From CAWCUK01 sp963798775 (lineage in GTDB: Bacteria > Bacteroidota > Ignavibacteria > Ignavibacteriales > Ignavibacteriaceae): a stretch of 64,000 nucleotides of DNA. Below are positions 37,283 through 46,234 of this stretch, piece after piece. How positions within the stretch are numbered: position 1 is the stretch's first letter; the number at the start of each line of letters is the position of its first letter. Made by a program: the position numbers and the translations under genes. The notes under the pieces were generated by a model. That model was not told the DNA's origin, did not search any database, and saw only the letters and a list, made by a program, of their open reading frames with translations. The DNA lies in NCBI GenBank assembly GCA_963798775.1, contig CAWCUK010000003.1:496001-560000 (forward strand). The letters are read 5' to 3'.

Positions 37283-39667
37283 ATGGTTGGAAGTATAATA
37301 GTAACTTTAGCCTTGGTTTGCAGCGTTATTGCCATGGTGATGTATTTTCTTAGTTATAGAGGATACCAAAATACAATAAATTACGGCAGGATATCTTACC
37401 ACATTATGGCAATGCTTGTAATTATTGCCTCTACTTTTTTATGGTATATAATTTTAACGCATCAGTATCAATATCATTATGTATTCAGTTATAGTAAAAA
37501 CAGCTTGAATCTTGGTTTTCTTATAGCGTCTTTCTGGGGCGGCCAAGAGGGCAGTTTTATGTTGTGGCTTTTATTAACTTCAATTATCGGAATCATTCTT
37601 CAATCATATACCGCTAAACGAGGAGATCTTGAACCGCGCGTTATGACTGTATTTACGCTTGCTACTACTTTTTTGTTAATAATGGTTTCCCCTTGGTTCA
37701 AAAATCCTTTCGCTTTTATTTGGGCTGACCCTACTTTTATTGACGCGGTTAAAGTAAATCCTGCTTTCTTTAAAATGCCGTTTATGCAAAGCTTCATTTT
37801 CAGCGACGGACAATCGGGACAAAATTTTGTTAAAATGAGCAGCGATCTTTATGCAACCTTAACTTCGGCAGGAATTTCAATAAATGAATTCATTCTTGAC
37901 GGAAAAGGATTAAATCCTCAGTTGTTAAACTTTTGGATGCAGATTCATCCTCCAATCTTATTTTTAGGTTTTTCAATGGCAACTGTTCCTTTTACTTTTG
38001 CTATGGCCGCTATGATGAAAAATGATTACAAAGATTGGGTAAAACAGTCTTTCCCCTGGGTATTAGCAGGTGCCGGTATTCTTGGTTTAGGAATTATGCT
38101 TGGCGGTTATTGGGCTTATGAAATGCTCGGCTGGGGCGGTTATTGGGCTTGGGATCCTGTAGAAAATTCAAGTTTAATTCCCTGGCTGGTTGGCGTTGCG
38201 TCTATTCATACTATGCTTGTCCAGAGGAAAAGTCAGAAAAAAGGTGGAATAGGAAAGTTTGCTAAAACCAATTTAATTTTATGTTTGCTTACTTACATAC
38301 TTGTTCTTTATAGTACATTTTTAACTAGAAGCGGTGTTCTCGGTGATGCTTCCGTGCATTCTTTTGTTGATCCCGGAATGCTGGTTTATCTGTTTTTAGT
38401 AATTTTTATAGGGACTTTTATAGTCCTAGGTTTTGGGACTTTAATCTACCGCTGGAAATTTTTAACTAAAGAATCTGTTCCCGGAGAAAGTTTGCTTTCG
38501 AGAGAACTTGCTCTTTTTACTTCGGCAGTAGTTTTATGCGCGTCGGCCTTAATTGTTTTAGTCGGCACTTCTGCTCCTCTTTTCGGGCAATCTGTTGATA
38601 CTTTATTTTATAATCAAATGAATCTTCCTATAGCTATAATAATAGGACTTCTAAACGGTTTAAGTCTCTTATTAAAATGGAAGCAGACAAAGGGAACTGA
38701 AATAATTAAAAAATCTGTTTTCTCAATTGCTGCTACAATCGCGGCTACGGCTCTTATTGTGTTGTTCGGTGGGATAACGGATATAATGATGATTCTTCTT
38801 ACTTTTTCAATGTCATTTGCGTTTTTTGTTAATTTAGAAATAGCTATAAAAATTATTCGCGGAAATATGAAAATGCTAGGTGCGTATGTTGCTCATATAG
38901 GAATCGCGGTTTTTATTCTTGGGATAATAGGTTCGGCGGTTTACGGAACCGAAAAAGATGTGGATTTAATTAAAGGCGAAACTACTGAGGCATTCGGTTA
39001 TAAAATGACTTTTACCGGTTACGAACCGATTGAAAATAATACCAAATATGCTTTTAATATCGACCTGCAAAAAGGAGACAAAATTTATAAGGTTTCTCCG
39101 GTTATGTATATAAGCGATTATAATAACGGATTGATGAGAGAGCCGGATATTATTTCTCTTTTTACCAAAGATTTTTATGTTTCCCCAATTGGGTATGAAG
39201 AAGATAAAGGACAGGGTCACGGCCAAGCGGCAGAACTTAAAATCGGTGATAAAACTGAATTTGAAGGGGCAACCGTTGTTTACAATGAATTTGTTAAACC
39301 CGATATGAATGTGATGATGAACGGCGGCGATTTTAAAATGGGTACAGCTCTTGTCGTTAAAAAAGACGGAAAAACTTATAATGTAGAACCCATGATTAAA
39401 AAAGAGGGAAGCAATTTTAATTATATTCCTGTGGAAATTGCGGACGCTAATTTAAAAATTGAAGTTAAGAAAATAGATCCCGCCTCAGAAAAAGCAGAGT
39501 TTATTTTCTCACAGCTTTCCGCTGTTACGCATGAAAAACCAAAACAAGTTTTATCAATTGCGGCGAGTGTTAAACCATTTATAAGTTTAGTATGGACTGG
39601 TGTTCTTGTAATGGTTTTAGGATTTTTTATTTCGGTAGGAAGAAGATTAAAAGAATCTTTAATCTAA
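37283..39667 (+). CDS. ccmF: Cytochrome c heme lyase CcmF
   Basis: 794 residues with a many-helix membrane domain. The segment WGGQEGSFMLWLLL near residue 92 and the WWD heme-handling domain GWGGYWAWDPVENSSLIPWL near 280 are canonical, and His residues flank it (MQIHPPILFLGF, SIHTML). The C-terminal third is a soluble domain (DVDLIKGETTEAFGYKMTFTGYEP...) followed by a final helix. CcmF attaches heme to apocytochrome c. It starts 58 bp after ccmE and closes the operon with a terminator. Confidence 0.95.
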   Translation: MVGSIIVTLALVCSVIAMVMYFLSYRGYQNTINYGRISYHIMAMLVIIASTFLWYIILTHQYQYHYVFSYSKNSLNLGFLIASFWGGQEGSFMLWLLLTSIIGIILQSYTAKRGDLEPRVMTVFTLATTFLLIMVSPWFKNPFAFIWADPTFIDAVKVNPAFFKMPFMQSFIFSDGQSGQNFVKMSSDLYATLTSAGISINEFILDGKGLNPQLLNFWMQIHPPILFLGFSMATVPFTFAMAAMMKNDYKDWVKQSFPWVLAGAGILGLGIMLGGYWAYEMLGWGGYWAWDPVENSSLIPWLVGVASIHTMLVQRKSQKKGGIGKFAKTNLILCLLTYILVLYSTFLTRSGVLGDASVHSFVDPGMLVYLFLVIFIGTFIVLGFGTLIYRWKFLTKESVPGESLLSRELALFTSAVVLCASALIVLVGTSAPLFGQSVDTLFYNQMNLPIAIIIGLLNGLSLLLKWKQTKGTEIIKKSVFSIAATIAATALIVLFGGITDIMMILLTFSMSFAFFVNLEIAIKIIRGNMKMLGAYVAHIGIAVFILGIIGSAVYGTEKDVDLIKGETTEAFGYKMTFTGYEPIENNTKYAFNIDLQKGDKIYKVSPVMYISDYNNGLMREPDIISLFTKDFYVSPIGYEEDKGQGHGQAAELKIGDKTEFEGATVVYNEFVKPDMNVMMNGGDFKMGTALVVKKDGKTYNVEPMIKKEGSNFNYIPVEIADANLKIEVKKIDPASEKAEFIFSQLSAVTHEKPKQVLSIAASVKPFISLVWTGVLVMVLGFFISVGRRLKESLI

Positions 39668-39693
39668 TTCATAATATTCTTTCTGGAGAAAAT

Positions 39694-39720
39694 GCCCGAG
39701 CAATCGGGCTTTTCTGTTTT
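39694..39720 (+). terminator. Intrinsic terminator after ccmF
   Basis: Stem gcccga/tcgggc (39694-39699 and 39704-39709) with a GCAA loop, followed by ttttctgtttttat. It ends the ccm operon, 27 bp after the ccmF stop. Confidence 0.8.
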
Positions 39721-39731
39721 TATGGGCAAAT

Positions 39732-40510
39732 ATGAGCAAAATAAAAATAGCGGTTGTTTTTTTCTTTTCATTAATCTTTCCTCTCTTAATTTCTTCCTGC
39801 AAAGATGAATCAACTCATCCAAATTTATATAAGCCCGCAGCGTTTTATGGCAGAGTGATAAATCAAAATGAAGTTACTGTTTCCGGTGCGAAAGTTTATG
39901 TAATATATTCTTTTGATGATACTACAACACAAAATTCCGATTTTGATTCTACTTTTTCGCTAAAGCAAAATTATCCTAATCCTTTTGAAAGAGGAACCGC
40001 CTTTGAATTTTTTATACCTTTAAAAGTAATGTAAAACTTTCTCTCTTGGGTGTTGATGATCGAAGTGAGATAATTACAATAATTAATTCAGAATTGAGAA
40101 GCGGAAGTTATAATTATTTATTTAATGAAGATTCTTTATTAACAAACGGAATATATAGAATTGTGCTTAATGCCGAAGGAATTGATAAAGACACCTCTTT
40201 TACGGAAGAGAAAATCTGCTTAAAGAATTTAGTCGATATAAATTATATGTTATTAAAATCTCCTCCGTTGCAAATTGCTGATGAAAGCGGCGGTTTTTTC
40301 TCTGGTTATAATAAACTGGCGGTAAAAAGAAAAATTGCCGTTACAAATTTTGAAAATGACAAGATTATATATTATAAAACTGTTTCTAACAATGTAAAAT
40401 TTATTATTCATAAAGAAGGATATGAAACATTAATAAAAGAAGTTTATATTGATACTCTAAAATCAACTGAAGTTACATTTGTTTTAACTAAAAAAAACGG
40501 AAATAAATAA
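39732..40510 (+). CDS. Lipoprotein with internal T9SS-CTD-like module, one frameshift
   Basis: About 259 residues. Lipoprotein signal with lipobox ISSC (Cys23). Residues ~37-60 (AAFYGRVINQNEVTVSGAKVYVIYS) look like the start of a carboxypeptidase-regulatory-type beta domain; the C-terminal ~60 residues (VKFIIHKEGYETLIKEVYIDTLKSTEVTFVL) look like its end. Between them sits LKQNYPNPFERGTAFEFF...NGIYRIVLNAEG, which resembles a T9SS C-terminal or FlgD-like module but is internal. The frame changes near 40022: an A4 run must be A5 to read IPLKSNVKLSLLGVDD. The total of 779 bp is 3n+2, which fits one lost base. Function unknown; membrane-anchored. Confidence 0.7.
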
Positions 40511-40519
40511 GAGGGCAGC

Positions 40520-42679
40520 GTGTTGTTAAAAAAAATCTCATCGAAAAATTTTCTATACGGAATTTTATTAGTCGCAATATTTTTATTTGCCGCGATGACT
40601 CCATTTTCTCCCGACGAAGGAATGTTTCCATTAAGTGAAATTCATAAAATTGATCTAAAAAAAGCCGGATTAAAAATAAGTGTTGACGACGTTTATAATC
40701 CCGACGGCGTAAGTTTAATTGACGCGCTTGTTAATGTAGGCGGATGTACGGGATCATTTATTTCTCCTGAAGGATTAATAATAACAAATCACCACTGCGC
40801 GTTCGGTGCGGTGCAAAGGGCAAGTACAACAGAAAATAACTTCTTGGAAAATGGATTTCTTGCAAAAGAAAGAAATGAAGAAATTAAAGCGCAAGGTGTG
40901 GTTTGCCGCATCACCGATTCTTATGAGGATGTTTCCGAAAAAATATTAAACGCTGCGAATTCCGCCGAAGATGTTTCTGAAAGGGCGGAGGCAATTTCTA
41001 AAGAAATAAATAAAATTGAAAAAGAAGAAGAGGAAAAAGATCCTACAATAACCGCTGTTGTTTCTGAAATGTTTACAGGGCAATCTTATGTTTTATTCCG
41101 TTATAAAACTATTAAAGATGTTCGTTTAGTTTACGTACCGCCGAGAGCTATCGGCGAGTTCGGGGGAGAATCCGATAATTGGGTTTGGCCGCGCCATACG
41201 GGCGATTTTTCTTTTATGCGTGCTTATGTCGCGCCGGACGGAAGTTCCGCTCCTTATTCTGAGGAGAATGTTCCTTACCATCCAAAGAAATATTTAAATA
41301 TAAATGCTAACGGTGTGGGTGAAGGTGATTTTATTTTTATCCTTGGCTATCCCGGCAGAACTTTTAAGCATCAGCCCTCGCAGTTTTTAATTTATCAGCA
41401 GGAATTTCAGCTTCCTTATATTTCTGAATTATATGATTGGCTGATTAATTATTATGAAGAAAAAGGAGCGGATAATCCTGAATTCGCGCTGGATATTTCT
41501 ACTACTATTAAAGGACTGGCTAATGTAATGAAAAATTACAGAGGCAAATTAAAAGGGTTGGATAGACTCGATTTAGTTAGGAAAAAGCAGGAAGAAGAAA
41601 AACAGCTTCAATCTTTTATAAATAATAATCCCGAATTGAAAGACAAATACGGAAATCTTCTAGACAAAATTGATGAAGTTTATACAGAAATTTTGGATGA
41701 AGGAAGACTGCCGTTGGTTCTTTCTCAACTAAGCAGACAAAGTACAGCGTATCGTTTAGCGGAACTTTTAATCCAATATCATAATGAACTGGATAAACCT
41801 GAAGCCGATAGAAGATTCAAAAATAAAGAAGATTTTTTGGTCGCGACAAGTCATCTTTATTCCGGCTTTGATACGGAAATTGATAAGGACATTACTTCAA
41901 AAATTTTATCTGACGCGGTAGAATTTCCGGAGCTAAAAAATGTAGAACCTTTCTCACATTTTTCAAGCGGGCGTAATTCTGTTGAAAATTTTCTCAATAA
42001 AATATTCAACAACAGTATAGTTTTTACTCAAGAACATTTTGAAAATCTTGCCGGAAAATCTGTTAAAGAAATTAATTCGTTAGATGACCCGTGGATTGAT
42101 TTTGTAAGAAAAGTACAGGATGTTAAACAGGAAAGACAGAAAAGAAGTGAATTAAGAGAAGGTAAATTAAATATTTTATTGGCTCAGTTAATGGACGCAA
42201 AAAAGCGATGGCTTAATAAATCATTTGTGCCGGACGCTAACCGGACTTTAAGATTAACATACGGATATATAAAGGGCTATTCTCCCGCCGATGCTGTTTA
42301 TTATGAACCTATAACAACTTTAACAGGCGTTATCGAAAAAGGAAAAAAATCCGGTGAATATAAACTTCCGGAAAAGATAAGAGAATTATACAAGAATAAA
42401 GATTTTGGAATGTTTAAAAGCGATAAATTAAATGATGTTCCGGTCGCGCTTTTATATAATACCGATACAAGCGGTGGAAATTCCGGTAGTCCTATTATGA
42501 ATGCGTACGGTGAACTTATAGGTGTAAATTTCGACCGCGCTTATGAAGCCACCATAAATGATTATACATGGAGCGCAAAATACAGCAGATCAATCGGAGT
42601 TGATATTCGTTATGTTTTATGGATTACGCAAAAAGTAGGCGGCGCTGATTTTCTACTTAAAGAAATGGGAGTGTTGTAG
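40520..42679 (+). CDS. S46 family peptidase, DPP11-type (Asp/Glu-specific dipeptidyl-peptidase)
   Basis: Releases dipeptides from peptide N-termini in the periplasm. 719 residues from GTG 40520 with a signal segment (FLYGILLVAIFLFAAM). The trypsin-like catalytic triad is visible: His92 in ITNHHCAFG, Asp in PRHTGDFSFMR, and Ser in DTSGGNSGSPIM. The specificity residue lies 18 positions after the Ser: here it is Arg (GVNFDRAYEA), which in Porphyromonas DPP11 selects Asp or Glu at P1; DPP7 has Gly. This implies acidic-residue-specific dipeptide release, feeding amino-acid use. Family assignment is firm; specificity is inferred. Confidence 0.92.
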   Translation: MLLKKISSKNFLYGILLVAIFLFAAMTPFSPDEGMFPLSEIHKIDLKKAGLKISVDDVYNPDGVSLIDALVNVGGCTGSFISPEGLIITNHHCAFGAVQRASTTENNFLENGFLAKERNEEIKAQGVVCRITDSYEDVSEKILNAANSAEDVSERAEAISKEINKIEKEEEEKDPTITAVVSEMFTGQSYVLFRYKTIKDVRLVYVPPRAIGEFGGESDNWVWPRHTGDFSFMRAYVAPDGSSAPYSEENVPYHPKKYLNINANGVGEGDFIFILGYPGRTFKHQPSQFLIYQQEFQLPYISELYDWLINYYEEKGADNPEFALDISTTIKGLANVMKNYRGKLKGLDRLDLVRKKQEEEKQLQSFINNNPELKDKYGNLLDKIDEVYTEILDEGRLPLVLSQLSRQSTAYRLAELLIQYHNELDKPEADRRFKNKEDFLVATSHLYSGFDTEIDKDITSKILSDAVEFPELKNVEPFSHFSSGRNSVENFLNKIFNNSIVFTQEHFENLAGKSVKEINSLDDPWIDFVRKVQDVKQERQKRSELREGKLNILLAQLMDAKKRWLNKSFVPDANRTLRLTYGYIKGYSPADAVYYEPITTLTGVIEKGKKSGEYKLPEKIRELYKNKDFGMFKSDKLNDVPVALLYNTDTSGGNSGSPIMNAYGELIGVNFDRAYEATINDYTWSAKYSRSIGVDIRYVLWITQKVGGADFLLKEMGVL

Positions 42680-42705
42680 AAATAGGAATAAAAAGAATAA
42701 TTGGA

Positions 42706-42737
42706 AATGCCTTATTGTTTATAAGCAATAAGGCATT
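42706..42737. terminator. Bidirectional terminator between convergent genes
   Basis: Perfect 12-base arms aatgccttattg (42706-42717) and caataaggcatt (42726-42737), loop of 8. It lies between the S46 peptidase gene (plus) and the small barrel gene (minus). T-tracts on either side are weak. Confidence 0.55.
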
Positions 42738-42743
42738 ACTTAA

Positions 42744-43361
42744 TTAATATTGGAAACCTAAAGTAATTGAGAAGCCCGAAGGATCTATCACATAATTATA
42801 ATCACCCACTTTCCCTTCAGTTTTTGCGGCGATATATAATCTTGGTTCAATAAATATTTTCCCGATTAAGGCTCTCATAAATATAGTAAAAAAAGGTTTG
42901 CCTCCATTTACCGATTCAGAATTTGTAGTTGTTAATCCGCCTAAAAGGCCGCCGCTGGTGCTTCTATAATTTATATTGTAAAAGTATAGATAATAACCTC
43001 CGCCAATTCCTCCGTATGCTTTTGTATCCGCATCTTCAACATCCAATAATTGATATCCGAAATTTACGTGAAGCGGAATTAAAATTAATTGCTGATCTGA
43101 AATATCCGGTTTTGGAGGAATAAAAAAATCGAAAGTTTTTTTATAATATAAATCCGCGTCTCCGCTTAAAAAGAAATTATATTTATTGAATTGAGTTATC
43201 CCGTCTACACCGATTAAAATTCCGTTATTTAATTCAGCTCTTGGAGAATAAAAACCGAACTTTCCGCTGTAGTATTGAGAAATATTTGCGGTATCTTTTT
43301 TATTTTGAGCAAGAACCAGAGAAAAATTAAGAATTAAGAACAGCAGTATTAGTTTCTTCAT
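42744..43361 (-). CDS. Small outer-membrane beta-barrel-like protein
   Basis: About 205 residues starting at ATG 43361 (MKKLILLFLILNFSLVLAQ, a clean signal peptide); the frame is open 53 codons further upstream but that stretch is unlike a start. The mature part has alternating strands (GKFGFYSPRAELNNGILIGVDG, YKKTFDFFIPPKP, GYQLLDVEDADTKAYGGIGGGYYLYFYNINY) and ends in ITLGFQY, an aromatic C-terminus as in barrels. It is not a family I can name. It converges on the S46 peptidase gene. Confidence 0.65.
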   Translation of the reverse strand: MKKLILLFLILNFSLVLAQNKKDTANISQYYSGKFGFYSPRAELNNGILIGVDGITQFNKYNFFLSGDADLYYKKTFDFFIPPKPDISDQQLILIPLHVNFGYQLLDVEDADTKAYGGIGGGYYLYFYNINYRSTSGGLLGGLTTTNSESVNGGKPFFTIFMRALIGKIFIEPRLYIAAKTEGKVGDYNYVIDPSGFSITLGFQY

Positions 43362-43539
43362 TATTATACCTATATTATTGCTTGAAAGATAACTCCACAA
43401 ATATCCTTGTATAAAATTTAGGGGAATGTTAAAAACATCACAATAATTATTGCGGTTTACTCTGTAATAAGGAATGAAAAAAGAAATGAAAAAAAAGGAT
43501 GCCCTTATTGCTAAAGACACCCTTAAAGTTGAAGAAAAT

Positions 43540-46008
43540 TTATTTAAGAAGCATTAATTTTTTAACTGCTATATAACTACCCATTCTCAATTGATAAAAA
43601 TAAACACCGCTTGAAAGTTTATTCGCGTCAAAAGTTACTTCATAAGTTCCGGTTGATTTTTCTTCATTTACTAAAGTAGTGATTTCATTTCCTAGAATAT
43701 CATAAATTTTTAGACTTACAAATCCGGTTTTAGGAATTTGATATGCAATTCTTGTTGAAGGATTAAACGGATTTGGATAATTCTGGAAAAGTCTAAATGT
43801 TGAAGGCGCTTGAAATGCCGCGACATACGTTGGTTCATTAGGATAGCTTACCCTTATATTATCGAATAAAATTGAACCGCTGTAAACCTCGCCTGCCTGC
43901 ATTCCGCTACCTAAAGGAATTGAAATACTCTGCAGTTTCAGTGGAAAAATAACCCCGGTTGAACTAATAATTCTTCCCTTTAAAGTTTCAAAAACTCCTG
44001 CATTATTAGCAAGTTTATTAGTATTTAATCTATAGAAATGACCAAGAGCATCGGAAACATCTAAAAATACTCTATGATTTTGGCCGTCGGAAAGTACATC
44101 AATGAAAATAGAATCGGGTACTCCGTAAATTGGAATATCGGTATTTAAATAAGCCCAATTATATTTTCCCGTTTGATAGGTAAAAGAATAATTAAGTTTT
44201 AAAGATGAATTACCGATTGTAGAAGTATCTTCCGTAAAAGTTATAAAAGTATTTGAAGAATCGACGTTTTCACCGGCCAAATTCCAAACTGATGTACTTT
44301 CAACTGAATCTATAATAGTTCGTCCTGTTCCTATTTGAACCGTTATATTAGCTGTATCCTTAGAGCCCATATATGATGCTATAATTTTTGCGGTACCGGT
44401 TTCATTCCCTTTAAATTGCCCCAGAACATCAATTTTACCTACTGTTGTATCACTGCATGCCCAGCTTAATAAACCGGCTTCAACAGGCTGTTCTTGTCCG
44501 TCCGTATCAATAACTTTAGTTGAAAAATTAACCAGTCTTATGTTATCCGTAACTGCTGTTTTGGGTGATAATTCAATATGATCAACTGTTTTTACTATTA
44601 CAAAAGCGGAATCTTTTAAATCATTATACGTAACATAAATGTATCCGCTGTCAGCTACTGTTCCGGCAGTAAAAAGTCCGTCGGCAGAGATAGATCCCAA
44701 ATCTTCTTTACTTAACGAGTATTGAACTTGGTTTAAATTTAAAGTAACCGGGTTTTCATATTCATCTGTAGCCTGAACAGTATATGTTACATTTTTTCCT
44801 GTAAAAATTTTAATGGTTTCGGGTGAGATATGTAGAACATTTGCCGGTCCCGTGGGCGCGGTAGATGCAATCATAATACAACTTCCAACAGATCGTTCTC
44901 CTCCGGGATCAGAAGGGCTGTTTGCAATTTTATTTCTAACAACCATTGCTGTTGATCCGCCGCCGTCTAAATTATATGCGTTATAGCAGCCGATAGAGCT
45001 CATATAATGTGCAAGCTGTGAACAACTCATTCCGGCGCTTAAACCCGGCTGCCTTCCGTCTACAGTAAGCAAATATAATTTTGTACTGTCTTTACTGAAT
45101 CCTAAAGCTGTTCTGGGATGCTGTGTATTAACATGACTTTCTCCGAAACCTTCCACACCGACAAAATCAGCCGGAATTGTGCCGTTTTCAATTAAACGTG
45201 GTCCGCCGCCGACTAATGTAGCAACATTTCCAAGTTTTGGTTTAGTTCCTAAGAATAATTTTATTGTGTCGCCTATATTTACATTTTGATTAAGAAAAGT
45301 ACCGGCTTTTCCGTTCCCGGATAAAATATAACTGCCTGCGATTGTCATATTTCCAACAGAAGATTGTTTTTCGACTGCCACGAAACGTAAGGTATCGTTT
45401 ACCGCAAATGTATCTACAATTTGAATTTTTATTTCAGTTCCGTACTGATTTGTTTTGGTAGATGAGCCGATATATTTATTAAACAACAAAAGCTGATCCG
45501 CGCCTCGCTCACGGTTAACACCGAATATCTTGAACGAACTATCCATTTTTGTTGTAACCGATCCATTAAACTGAAATATTTCCATAAGCGGTTTACCGTT
45601 TTCCAGCATCGCGAATTCACTTCTTTTGTGGGTTCTGCCGAAAACAAATTCCCCGTCCTTAACCATAGAATTTGCCAAAAAGGTATAAGGATTTGTCGGT
45701 GCGCTAATTCCAAAATAATCTCCGTTTACGGCGCCTAAAATCCTATGTCCTTCTCTGTCATTTCTTGCGGACATGGATGAAGATTTTTCTAAGCCGCCGC
45801 CCAATACATCTCTGGCAACCGCGGATTCAACTTTGATATATGGATTTGTAATATCCACTTCAAGTATATTAATATTCCATGGACCTTCGGGAATAAACAC
45901 ATGGTGCAGTTTGGTACCGGGCCCTACAAAGGTTACTGTTGAATCTTGAGCGTTTACAGTTACAAGAAAAAGAAAAATTAATGAAAAGGATAGTAGAAAT
46001 TTTTTCAT
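43540..46008 (-). CDS. Phosphodiester glycosidase-family protein with T9SS sorting domain
   Basis: 822 residues, secreted. Signal peptide MKKFLLSFSLIFLFLVTVNA. Residues ~85-400 form a NAGPA (phosphodiester glycosidase) domain: AVNGDYFGI, HPRTALGFSKDSTKLYLLTVDGRQ and NLDGGGSTAMVV are its hallmark blocks. Two Ig-like BIG2-type repeats follow (YTVQATDEYENPVT..., FSTKVIDTDGQEQPVEAG...), then a jelly-roll-like stretch. The final ~80 residues are a T9SS C-terminal domain (NYPNPFNPSTRIAYQIPK...SSGVYFYQLRMG). I infer a surface enzyme acting on phosphate-linked sugar capping groups; the substrate is unknown. Confidence 0.9.
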   Translation of the reverse strand: MKKFLLSFSLIFLFLVTVNAQDSTVTFVGPGTKLHHVFIPEGPWNINILEVDITNPYIKVESAVARDVLGGGLEKSSSMSARNDREGHRILGAVNGDYFGISAPTNPYTFLANSMVKDGEFVFGRTHKRSEFAMLENGKPLMEIFQFNGSVTTKMDSSFKIFGVNRERGADQLLLFNKYIGSSTKTNQYGTEIKIQIVDTFAVNDTLRFVAVEKQSSVGNMTIAGSYILSGNGKAGTFLNQNVNIGDTIKLFLGTKPKLGNVATLVGGGPRLIENGTIPADFVGVEGFGESHVNTQHPRTALGFSKDSTKLYLLTVDGRQPGLSAGMSCSQLAHYMSSIGCYNAYNLDGGGSTAMVVRNKIANSPSDPGGERSVGSCIMIASTAPTGPANVLHISPETIKIFTGKNVTYTVQATDEYENPVTLNLNQVQYSLSKEDLGSISADGLFTAGTVADSGYIYVTYNDLKDSAFVIVKTVDHIELSPKTAVTDNIRLVNFSTKVIDTDGQEQPVEAGLLSWACSDTTVGKIDVLGQFKGNETGTAKIIASYMGSKDTANITVQIGTGRTIIDSVESTSVWNLAGENVDSSNTFITFTEDTSTIGNSSLKLNYSFTYQTGKYNWAYLNTDIPIYGVPDSIFIDVLSDGQNHRVFLDVSDALGHFYRLNTNKLANNAGVFETLKGRIISSTGVIFPLKLQSISIPLGSGMQAGEVYSGSILFDNIRVSYPNEPTYVAAFQAPSTFRLFQNYPNPFNPSTRIAYQIPKTGFVSLKIYDILGNEITTLVNEEKSTGTYEVTFDANKLSSGVYFYQLRMGSYIAVKKLMLLK

Positions 46009-46188
46009 GATAACCTTATTTGTTTATAAATAAATTAATTAGTTTTTTTAGGAAATTTCGATCTCAGAAATCGCTTAACGAAATTACGATTATCATTTTT
46101 TAGATGAAATAGCGGGAATTTATTTTTGTTGTAAAAAAGAGAAAATCACTAAAAAATTTTTTAGTACATAGATTAAAAGAAATAAATA

Positions 46189-46218
46189 CCGCTGTGGATC
46201 TTAATAAATCCGCAGCGG
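46189..46218 (-). terminator. Intrinsic terminator of the C1 peptidase gene
   Basis: Arms ccgctgtggat (46189-46199) and atccgcagcgg (46208-46218) with one mismatch. On the minus strand it is followed by a T-rich run (TATTTATTTCTT). It lies 17 bp past the stop at 46235. Confidence 0.6.
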
Positions 46219-46234
46219 CAGTATGTTTATCAAA

